DNA from: Pseudoclavibacter terrae
GTDB taxonomy: Bacteria > Actinomycetota > Actinomycetes > Actinomycetales > Microbacteriaceae
Assembly: GCF_008831075.1 (NCBI RefSeq)
Contig: NZ_WBJX01000005.1
Span: 62,001-126,000, forward strand
DNA length: 64,000 bases
Direction of reading: 5' to 3'
Made by a program: the position numbers and the translations under genes. This document shows positions 57,491 to 64,000 of this stretch, in pieces (positions within the stretch are counted from its first letter, which is position 1; each line of letters opens with the position of its first letter). The notes under the pieces are model-generated. The model had not been told where the DNA came from, ran no database searches, and saw only the letters and a list, made by a program, of their open reading frames with translations.

Positions 57491-58858
57491 TCACCGGGCC
57501 GCGCTGTTCTGGGCCGCGCTGTCTCGTGCGGCGGCGCGGGCCTGGCGGCGGGTGGGGTGGAAGCGGGCGGCGATGGCGGCCGCGGTGGCGGCGACGAGCG
57601 CGATGCAGGCCGAGGCGAGCCAGCCGGTGCTTGGCCCGAAGTACTCGAAGACGAACCCCATCGCGAGCGGACCGGCGGCGCTGCCGATGTACGCGCCGGA
57701 CTGCACGAGCCCCGTCGCCTGGGCGGCGAAGCGCGGCACGGCGTTGGAGACGGCGAAGTGGAGGAGTCCGCTCCACCCCCAGCCGAGGCCGAACGCGAGC
57801 ACGACGCCGACGGCGAAGCTCCAAGGGAGGGCGAGGGCCATGCCGGTCAGGCCAACGGCGCCGGAGAGCATCATGAGCGAGACGGTCGTGAGCGTGCCGC
57901 CGATGCCGCGGTCGGCGAGCCAGCCGGCGAGGGGCCTGGCGATGATGTTCGAGAGCGAGCCGAGGCTGAGGAGCAGGCCCGCGACGGCTGCTGAGTAGCC
58001 GACGCCGATGGCGGTCGTGACGGTGAAGGCGCCGATGACGCTCGACTGGGCGGCGCCGAGACCGCTCGCGGCCGAGGCGAGGACCAGGAAGACGCGCAGG
58101 TCGCGGGGGAGACGCTCGGGGCGTCGGCGCGCGAGGCGGGGCGCGCGCTTGGTGCGCGGCACCCGCCAGGCGAGGAAGCACACGGCGACGGCTGCGAGGG
58201 CGCCCGCGATCGCGAAGGTCCACTGCCAGCCGACGGTGAGGCCGAGGGCCGGGACGGCGAGGCCCGCGCTGAAGGTCGCGAGGGGCACGGCTCCCTGCTT
58301 GAGTCCGAACGCGAGGGCCCGGCGCCGTGTGGAGACGCCCGCCCCGATGAGGGCGTTCGACGGTGGATGCCCGAGCGAGTTCCCCGCGCCGGCCAGGATG
58401 AGCCACACCAGCAGCCACTGCCATGTCGGCGTGTAGGCGGCGATGCCGATGAGGGCGAGGCCGCCGATCGAGGAGGCCATCACCATGCCCCAGCGGAAGC
58501 CGAGCCTGCTCGAGAGGCTGCCGGCGAGGGGTGAGAGGAGCGCGGAGGCGCCCCAGTAGGCGGCGACGACGATGCCGAGCATCGACTCGGTGAGCCCCGT
58601 GCTGGCGCGCAGCTGCATGGACAGGCCGCCGACGAGGAAGACGGGGAGCGCGGTGACGACGGTCGTCCCGATGCCGGCGAGGGTCGCGGTGCGGCCGGGG
58701 CGCCGGGTGCGCCAGACGTGCGTCGGTGCCTCGGAGGCTGAGACTGCATCCGCTGCATCCACTGCGCCCGTTGCGTCTGCCTCAGATACCTCGTCTGGCG
58801 CGGCTATCAGGGCATGCTGCTGCTCGGACCCCGTGGTGGGCCCGGTGGTGCGCGACAT
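57491..58858 (-). CDS. MFS transporter
   Basis: 455 aa, about 12 membrane segments after a roughly 55-residue acidic N-terminal tail. LLSPLAGSLSSRLGFRWG (motif A region), GAGNSLGHPPSNALIGA and its counterpart SLSNIIARPLAGWLADRG in the second half. CynX/NimT-like. Presumably imports the substrate of the surrounding catabolic genes. GAGGACTGACCC precedes the ATG; the GntR gene ends 4 nt before. Confidence 0.88.
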   Translation of the reverse strand: MSRTTGPTTGSEQQHALIAAPDEVSEADATGAVDAADAVSASEAPTHVWRTRRPGRTATLAGIGTTVVTALPVFLVGGLSMQLRASTGLTESMLGIVVAAYWGASALLSPLAGSLSSRLGFRWGMVMASSIGGLALIGIAAYTPTWQWLLVWLILAGAGNSLGHPPSNALIGAGVSTRRRALAFGLKQGAVPLATFSAGLAVPALGLTVGWQWTFAIAGALAAVAVCFLAWRVPRTKRAPRLARRRPERLPRDLRVFLVLASAASGLGAAQSSVIGAFTVTTAIGVGYSAAVAGLLLSLGSLSNIIARPLAGWLADRGIGGTLTTVSLMMLSGAVGLTGMALALPWSFAVGVVLAFGLGWGWSGLLHFAVSNAVPRFAAQATGLVQSGAYIGSAAGPLAMGFVFEYFGPSTGWLASACIALVAATAAAIAARFHPTRRQARAAARDSAAQNSAAR

Positions 58859-58861
58859 GGG

Positions 58862-59575
58862 TCAGTCCTCGTGCGCGGAGGTGTCGGCGTGCAGGGAGGA
58901 CCCGGGGCCCTGGAGCACGGCGTTGCGCGCGGCGAGGATGTGCGAGCGCATCGCGACCTCGGCCCACAGGGAGTCGCCTGACTGCAGGGCGGTCAGGATG
59001 TCGCGGTGGTGGTGGTTCGAGCGGATGCGGAACGTGTCGCCGTACGCCTGGTAGTTGCGGATCATCATGGGCACCTGGCTGACGCTGCGCAGGAGCGTCT
59101 GCAGCTGGAGGCTGCCGGACACCTTGACGATGTGCTCGTGGAACTCGCGATTGAGGCGCCCGAGCTCGACGATCTCGTCCTGATCGCTCGCGTGGACGAG
59201 GGGGTCCATCCGCTCGATGCGGTCGATGAGCAGCTCGGCGTCCGCGTCCGTCATGCGGTCGGCGGCGAGGCCGGCGGCGCGGCTCTCGAGGGAGGCGCGC
59301 ACGAAGTAGGTCTCGGCCATCTGCTCGGTCGTGTAGCCGATGACGGTGGCCCCCTTGTTGGGGATGTACGCCACGAGCCCTGCCTCCGCGAGGCGCTGCA
59401 GCGCCTCGCGGATGGGGGTTCTGCTGAGCCCGAACTCGGCGGCGAGCGCCTGCGCGCGCAGCACCGTGTGCGGCGCGTATTCGCCGCTCATGATGCGCGA
59501 GCGAAGCTCGGCGTACGCGAGGTCGCCGCCCGTGAGGCTCTCGGGCAGCAGCGCGTGCGTGGGGGTCTCGATCAT
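58862..59575 (-). CDS. GntR family (FCD-type) transcriptional regulator
   Basis: 237 aa. N-terminal winged HTH with LRAQALAAEFGLSRTPIREAL (about residues 38-58) and YIPNKGATV wing; C-terminal FCD domain with RLNREFHEHIVKVSG and HRDILTALQSGD carrying metal-binding His/Asp. ATG 59575 overlaps the monooxygenase stop (ATGA). Likely controls its own operon; possible sites are the ATTGC-GCAAT repeats near 55.4 kb. Confidence 0.92.
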   Translation of the reverse strand: MIETPTHALLPESLTGGDLAYAELRSRIMSGEYAPHTVLRAQALAAEFGLSRTPIREALQRLAEAGLVAYIPNKGATVIGYTTEQMAETYFVRASLESRAAGLAADRMTDADAELLIDRIERMDPLVHASDQDEIVELGRLNREFHEHIVKVSGSLQLQTLLRSVSQVPMMIRNYQAYGDTFRIRSNHHHRDILTALQSGDSLWAEVAMRSHILAARNAVLQGPGSSLHADTSAHED

Positions 59576-60762
59576 CGAACGCTCGCGAGCATGGACGATG
59601 TGAGGAGGAACTGCCGGCGGGCGGTCTCGTCGCGGCCGAGGGCTTCCCACTCGGCGCGCTTCGCGGCGCGGCGCTCCTCGCTCGTGTCGCGGAGGGCGTT
59701 CCAGTTGCCTTCGGTCTCCTCGCCCACGTAGTGGCGGGCGACGGCGCGGCGCTTCTCTGCCCAGTCGTCGAGCGCCTCGCTCGAGATCTCGCCGTTGGCG
59801 TAGCCGGGCAGCAGCTCGGCGAGCAGGAGCCCGTCGTGGATTCCACTGTTCATGCCCATGCCTCCCAACGGGTTGTTGACGTGTGCCGCGTCGCCCACGA
59901 GGAAGACGTTGCCCTTGCGGAACGTCTGCGCGACCTTGCGGTGCACCTCGTAGACGGTGACGTGCACAACAGGGTATCCGTCGAGCTCGGGCACCACACG
60001 CCGAAGCTGACTCACGACGTAGGCGGGGTCGGTCTGCTGCTCGGTCGTGAGGGCCGGGTCGCAGGGGAACAGCACCCGCCAGCCGCTCGGGTTGCGCAGC
60101 AGCACGTGCCAGTTCTCGGGGTCGGCGACGTAGTTGACGACGGCGAGGTCCTCGTGGATCTCGTGCAGCGGCAGGCTCGTCGTGATGACGAGGTAGCGCT
60201 CCGGGTAGGTGTGGCCGGAGAAGTCGATGTCGTAGTGCTCGCGCACGATCGAGCGGGAGCCGTCCGCCGCGACGAGGTAGGTGCTCGTCGCCGTGGTCAC
60301 CTCTCCGCCCTCGCCGCGCACATCCACCTCGAAGCCCTCGTCGTCCTCGCGGATCGCGATGACCTCGGCGCCGAGCGTGGAGGTGACGTTGGGCTCGTCG
60401 GCGATCACCTGCTGGGCGGCCGCGGTGAGGCGGCTCTGCTCGACCTGCACGCGGTACGGGTAGGCCGTGTCGTCGTCGAGCACCGCGAAGTCGAGCTCGA
60501 CGATCTTCCCGATCGTCGCATCCCGGAACTGGTAGGAGCGGGCGATGATCCCGGCCTCGATGAGGGGCTGCGAGAGCCCGAGCTCCTCCAGCATCTCGAG
60601 TGTCGGCGGGTGGAAGGTGGATGCGCGGTGCTCGAGCGTGCTCGCCTCGCGCTTCTCGAAGAGGGCGACCGTCATGCCCCGCTTGGCGAGCTTGAGGGCG
60701 GTGGTGGTGCCGACGGGGCCGCCGCCGACGACGATGACATCGAACTGGGGGGAAGCAGTCAT
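59572..60762 (-). CDS. FAD-dependent aromatic-ring monooxygenase (PHBH-type)
   Basis: 396 aa. FAD site GGGPVG at residues 13-18, LVAADGSRSIVREH (DG motif) and FLVGDAAHVNNPLGGMGMNS (GD motif). Group A flavoprotein hydroxylases add one oxygen to an aromatic or pyridine ring with NAD(P)H. With a maleate-isomerase-like protein and a maleamate-type amidase, a 6-hydroxynicotinate 3-monooxygenase-like step is conceivable. AAAGGACCACACC before ATG 60762. Confidence 0.87.
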   Translation of the reverse strand: MTASPQFDVIVVGGGPVGTTTALKLAKRGMTVALFEKREASTLEHRASTFHPPTLEMLEELGLSQPLIEAGIIARSYQFRDATIGKIVELDFAVLDDDTAYPYRVQVEQSRLTAAAQQVIADEPNVTSTLGAEVIAIREDDEGFEVDVRGEGGEVTTATSTYLVAADGSRSIVREHYDIDFSGHTYPERYLVITTSLPLHEIHEDLAVVNYVADPENWHVLLRNPSGWRVLFPCDPALTTEQQTDPAYVVSQLRRVVPELDGYPVVHVTVYEVHRKVAQTFRKGNVFLVGDAAHVNNPLGGMGMNSGIHDGLLLAELLPGYANGEISSEALDDWAEKRRAVARHYVGEETEGNWNALRDTSEERRAAKRAEWEALGRDETARRQFLLTSSMLASVR

Positions 60763-60791
60763 GGTGTGGTCCTTTGGGTGCGCTGTGGCGG

Positions 60792-61538
60792 TCAGAATTC
60801 GCGGATGATGGTGCCGTAGCCGCCGACGGTGTCGGTGAAGCCGGCTTGGCGGAGGGTGTGCCAGACGGTGGCGGTGTTGATGGCGACGACGGGCTTCCCG
60901 AGCCACGTCTCCGCCTCGTCGGCCATGCGGATGAACGACAGGTTCGTGCCGACCTGCACGATCGCCTCGGTCTCCGGGGTGTCGATCTCCTCGAGCACCT
61001 TGACGAGGTCGCGGGGGGTGACGCTCGCGATCGACGTCGCGGTGGGGCAGCGGAGGCCCGTGACCTTGACGACGTCGAAGCCGGCCTCGGTGAAGTACTG
61101 GTCGACCCACTCGTCGGCGACGGGCTGGTACGGCGAGAAGACGGAGATCTTCTTCACGTCGAGGGCCTCGAGGGCGGCACGGCAGGCGGACGCCCCGGTC
61201 GTGACGGGCATGCCGCCGATCTGGTCGCTGACCTCCTTCTGGAAGGCCTCGTTGCCGGCGACGCCGCCGCTGAAGGTGGGGGCTGACATGCCCATCATCA
61301 TGAGGTCGGGCTGCGCCGTCATGACGTCGCGGAGGGCCACCGACATGGAGCCGCGGATCTGGGTCTGCAGCCCCATGAAGGTTGCGTGGTCGCCCATCGC
61401 CTGCTGCTCGACGTACATGCGGCCGCAGTGGAACGTGATGCCGTGCGGCGCGAGCTTGTTGACATCGTGCTCCACGACCGTGTTGGTCGAGGGGACGATG
61501 ACGCCGATCTTCGCGCGGTATCCGGTGACGTCAGGCAT
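60792..61538 (-). CDS. Maleate cis-trans isomerase / arylmalonate decarboxylase family protein
   Basis: 248 aa. KIGVIVPSTNTVVEHDV and the C-terminal LGKPVVAINTATVWHTLRQ place it in the maleate isomerase/AMDase branch of the Asp/Glu racemase superfamily. The positions where that superfamily has catalytic cysteines read MMGMSAPTFSGG (about 81-92) and IVQVGTNLSF (V196), with no Cys at either. GAAGGAGCACGTCA before the ATG. Isomerase activity is therefore uncertain. Confidence 0.8.
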   Translation of the reverse strand: MPDVTGYRAKIGVIVPSTNTVVEHDVNKLAPHGITFHCGRMYVEQQAMGDHATFMGLQTQIRGSMSVALRDVMTAQPDLMMMGMSAPTFSGGVAGNEAFQKEVSDQIGGMPVTTGASACRAALEALDVKKISVFSPYQPVADEWVDQYFTEAGFDVVKVTGLRCPTATSIASVTPRDLVKVLEEIDTPETEAIVQVGTNLSFIRMADEAETWLGKPVVAINTATVWHTLRQAGFTDTVGGYGTIIREF

Positions 61539-61623
61539 TGACGTGCTCCTTCGTGTTCGGGTTGGCTGCGGCGCGGGGCGTCGCGGCGGGGTTGTTCAAC
61601 GTGGTGTGGGTGAGGGGACGGGG

Positions 61624-62697
61624 TCAATTCGCGACGAGCTCGGCGGCGGGCATGCCGGATCCGAGTCGGGTGTGTCCGCTTGTCGCGTCGTACATGTGGC
61701 AGGCGACGGTGCGGTTGCCGACGGGGGTGTCGGCGGGCCGTTTCGTGAGGCAGACCTCCTGGGCGAAGGCGCAGCGGGCCGCGAACGGGCAGCCGACCTG
61801 GCCCGTCGCGGGGCCGGCGACCGGCGTGGCCGGGGTGGTGCCGTCGCCCGTGTCGGCGGCGGCTGCGGTCGCGGCTGCCGAGGCGCGTGCCGCGCGGCGT
61901 CTGCGCTGCTCGACGGGATCGGTGACGGGCGCCGCCGCGTTGAGCGCCGCCGTGTAGGGGTGCAGGGGAGCGCCGTGGACTTCGCCGGCGGGCCCCTGTT
62001 CCATGATCCGGCCGCGGTACAGCACGAGCGTTCGGTGGGAGATGTACCTGACGACGTCCAGGTCGTGGGCGATGAAGATGTAGGCGAGGCCCCGTTCCTT
62101 CGCGAGCTTGGCGAGGAGGTTGAGGATCTGCGCCTGCGTCGACAGGTCGAGGGCGCTCACGGCCTCGTCGAGGACGACGAGCTGCGGCTGCATGATGAGG
62201 GCCCTCGCGATGCCGATGCGCTGCCGCTGCCCGCCGGAGAACTGGCCGGGGAAGCGGTCGGCGGCGGCCCTCGGGAGGCCGACGGTCTCGAGCATGTCGC
62301 GAGCCCGTGCATCCGCCTGCTTGTCCGAGAGCCTGAGGGCTGCCTGCAGCGGCTCGGCGAGGGTCTGCCCGATCGTGCGGAAGGGGTTGAGCGAGCTGTA
62401 CGGGTCCTGGAAGACGACCTGCAGCTGCTTGGCGATGTCGCGGCGGTTGCGGAGCAGCGAGTGCTTCGTGAGGTCGCGGCCCCCGAAGCGGATGCTCCCG
62501 CCGCTCGGCCGCTCGAGGCCGAGGAGGCAGCGCCCGATGGTCGACTTGCCCGAGCCCGACTCGCCGACGACGCCGAGGATCTCGCCGGGGGCGACGGTGA
62601 AGCTCACGTCGTCGACGGCGTGGACGGTCTGCTTGCGGTCGTGGGGGTTCTTGAACCGCATCTGCAGGTTGTCGATGCGCAGCAGGTCCTCGCTCAT
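61624..62697 (-). CDS. Oligopeptide/dipeptide-type ABC transporter ATP-binding protein (DppF/OppF)
   Basis: 357 aa. Walker A GESGSGKST, Q-loop VFQDPYSSLNP, signature FSGGQRQRIGIARAL, Walker B LVVLDEAVSALD, H-loop IAHDLDVV. C-terminal oligopeptide extension with the Cys cluster CPFAARCAFAQEVC, preceded by an Ala/Thr-rich insert. ATG 62697 overlaps the upstream gene (ATGA). Second ATPase of the transporter. Confidence 0.92.
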   Translation of the reverse strand: MSEDLLRIDNLQMRFKNPHDRKQTVHAVDDVSFTVAPGEILGVVGESGSGKSTIGRCLLGLERPSGGSIRFGGRDLTKHSLLRNRRDIAKQLQVVFQDPYSSLNPFRTIGQTLAEPLQAALRLSDKQADARARDMLETVGLPRAAADRFPGQFSGGQRQRIGIARALIMQPQLVVLDEAVSALDLSTQAQILNLLAKLAKERGLAYIFIAHDLDVVRYISHRTLVLYRGRIMEQGPAGEVHGAPLHPYTAALNAAAPVTDPVEQRRRRAARASAAATAAAADTGDGTTPATPVAGPATGQVGCPFAARCAFAQEVCLTKRPADTPVGNRTVACHMYDATSGHTRLGSGMPAAELVAN

Positions 62698-64000
62698 GCG
62701 ATGCTCCTCTCGTTCGCGCTGGAGTTCTGGGTGGCCGAGCCGGTGCTGGTCGCCTTGGCGACCTCCTCGACGCGGACGCAGCGGGCCATGCCAGAGCGCT
62801 GGATGCCCGCGGTGGGGCGCTGCTGGCCGGCGCCGGGGCGCAGCAGGGTGAGGGCGACGGGGGAGGTGCGGCACCGGTCGGTCGCGAAGGTGCAGCGGTC
62901 GGCGAAGCGGCAGCCGCTCGGCCAGTCGCGGGGCGCGGGAACCGCGCCGCTGATGGCGTCCATGGGGACTCCCGCGACGGCATTCGCGGGCATGGCCGCG
63001 AGGAGGGCCCGCGTGTACGGGTGGGAGGGGGCGGTGAGGAGCGTGTCGACGTCGGCCTCCTCGATGACCTGGCCCGCGTACATGACGATGGCGCGGTCGC
63101 ACGTGTCGGCGACGACTCCGAGGTCGTGGGTGACGAGGATGACGGCGAGGCCGAGCTCCTCGCGGAGGCGCCTGAGGAGGTCGAGGATCTCCGCCTGCAC
63201 CGTCACGTCGAGGGCGGTGGTGGGCTCGTCGGCGACGAGCACCTCTGGGTCGCCCGTCAGCGCCATGGCGATCGCCGCGCGCTGCGCCATGCCGCCGGAG
63301 ACCTGGAAGGTGTAGCTGGCCGCGGCCTGCTGCGGGTCGGGCATGCCGACGAGGCGGAGCAGCTCGAGCGCCCGCGCCTGGGCCTCCCCGGCCTTCCGGC
63401 CCGTGTGATGGGCGATGGCCTCGCGCAGCTGGGCGCCGATCGTGAAGGTCGGGTCGAGGGCCGTCATGGGCTCCTGCGAGACGAGCGCGATCCTCGAGCC
63501 GCGGACGGCTCGGAGCTGCTTGTTGGTCTGGCCGACGATGTTGGTGCCGTCGATGCGGATCTCGCCCTTGGAGACGCGGCCGCCTGGGGCGACGAGGCCG
63601 AGCAGGCTCTTCGCGGTCACCGACTTGCCGCATCCCGATTCGCCGACGATGCCGAGCGCCTCACCGCGGGACACCTCGAAGGAGACGCCCTGCACGACCG
63701 CGAACTCGCCGTTGCTGTCGGCGAACGAGACGCTCAGGTCGCGCACCGAGACGATGGCGTCGTCGACGTCGGATTGTGGGTCGTCGACCGCGACGGGCTT
63801 CGACGCGACGGGCGCTGACGTCTTCGTCCGGAAGAAGGAGCGCACGAGGGTGGTGCCCGGCCGGTTTCCGGCGAGCGCGTCGCCGACGACGTTGAAGGAC
63901 AGGATGGAGAGGATCATGATGACGCCGCTCGGCACGAGCAGCCACGGGTGCAGGTAGATGAGCTCGCTGGCCTCGCTGATCATGCCGCCCCAGCTGGGCG
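62694..64000 (-). CDS. Peptide-type ABC transporter permease-ATPase fusion (5' part outside window)
   Basis: Open through the window edge. The first visible residues, PSWGGMISEASELIYLHPWL and the following helix up to SFNVVGDAL, are the C-terminal end of a DppC permease; after a short linker (about 30 residues) comes a complete DppD ATPase: Walker A GESGCGKSV, Q-loop VSQEPMTALDP, signature VSGGMAQRAAIAMAL, Walker B VLVADEPTTALD and Cys cluster CRFADRCTFATDRC. An internal ATG at 63983 lies inside the permease part and is not the start. DppC-DppD fusions occur in actinobacteria. The first permease and the binding protein should lie beyond the edge. Confidence 0.87.
   Translation of the reverse strand, partial: PSWGGMISEASELIYLHPWLLVPSGVIMILSILSFNVVGDALAGNRPGTTLVRSFFRTKTSAPVASKPVAVDDPQSDVDDAIVSVRDLSVSFADSNGEFAVVQGVSFEVSRGEALGIVGESGCGKSVTAKSLLGLVAPGGRVSKGEIRIDGTNIVGQTNKQLRAVRGSRIALVSQEPMTALDPTFTIGAQLREAIAHHTGRKAGEAQARALELLRLVGMPDPQQAAASYTFQVSGGMAQRAAIAMALTGDPEVLVADEPTTALDVTVQAEILDLLRRLREELGLAVILVTHDLGVVADTCDRAIVMYAGQVIEEADVDTLLTAPSHPYTRALLAAMPANAVAGVPMDAISGAVPAPRDWPSGCRFADRCTFATDRCRTSPVALTLLRPGAGQQRPTAGIQRSGMARCVRVEEVAKATSTGSATQNSSANERSIA

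Noticed and set aside
63661-63983. Internal ATG at 63983 as the start of a stand-alone ATPase
   Set aside because: The residues before and after it form the conserved C-terminal end of a DppC permease, so the frame must begin outside the window.

Overview
The window is high-GC (about 70% by eye), densely coded bacterial DNA. Frequent GTG starts, many 4-nt ATGA/GTGA gene overlaps, likely leaderless promoters with a TANNNT box directly ahead of the start codon, and the gene families present (DUF475 protein, PucR and IclR regulators, a permease-ATPase fusion in a peptide transporter) point to an actinobacterium, most likely Microbacteriaceae. That placement is inference; there is no rRNA here to confirm it.

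Left part, 0-20 kb: nitrogen scavenging. A PucR regulator (cut by the window edge) diverges from a GABA aminotransferase. An eight-gene minus-strand operon (12546 down to 2520) encodes an NCS1 permease, hydantoin/allantoin racemase, allantoinase, an FmdA-type amidase, an AtzH/HpxZ-amidase fusion, a ureidoglycine-type aminotransferase, an allantoate amidohydrolase and a TauE/SafE exporter. It reads as an allantoin-to-oxalate route, with a possible GlnR box and a perfect inverted repeat in its promoter and a TetR gene next door. Divergently, a putrescine-type amine oxidase, a double universal stress protein and two tandem APC permeases form an amine-uptake and oxidation module whose product (GABA) would feed the aminotransferase at 0.9 kb.

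Middle part, 20-36 kb: accessory DNA lying between a FAH-family gene and gltX, two genes that are neighbours in other actinobacteria such as Mycobacterium. It holds a tripartite tricarboxylate-type transporter with 2-keto-3-deoxygluconate kinase, IclR regulator, KDPG aldolase and aldo/keto reductase (sugar-acid catabolism), a siderophore uptake operon with a DtxR-type iron box, a double-GNAT protein, and a lower-GC pair of ABC-type ATPase plus DUF4435 TOPRIM protein resembling the anti-phage system PARIS.

Right part, 36-64 kb: gltX, a thioredoxin-reductase-like flavoprotein, tRNA-Gln(CTG), a membrane NERD protein, an ATP-grasp protein, PAP2 phosphatase, alpha/beta hydrolases, MBL-fold hydrolase, zinc alcohol dehydrogenase, BCCT transporter, RidA, DUF475 protein and several small membrane proteins. 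From 53.8 kb a second catabolic region follows: aldehyde dehydrogenase and SDR (divergent), then a minus-strand operon of peptide-type ABC transporter, maleate-isomerase-like protein, FAD monooxygenase, GntR, MFS transporter and isochorismatase-family amidase.

A recurrent non-coding feature is a set of roughly 60-bp near-perfect palindromes in intergenic DNA (2.4, 20.2, 27.4, 37.8, 38.1, 56.4 and 56.5 kb). Two of them are sequence relatives with compensatory base-pair changes and bracket the sugar-acid cassette.
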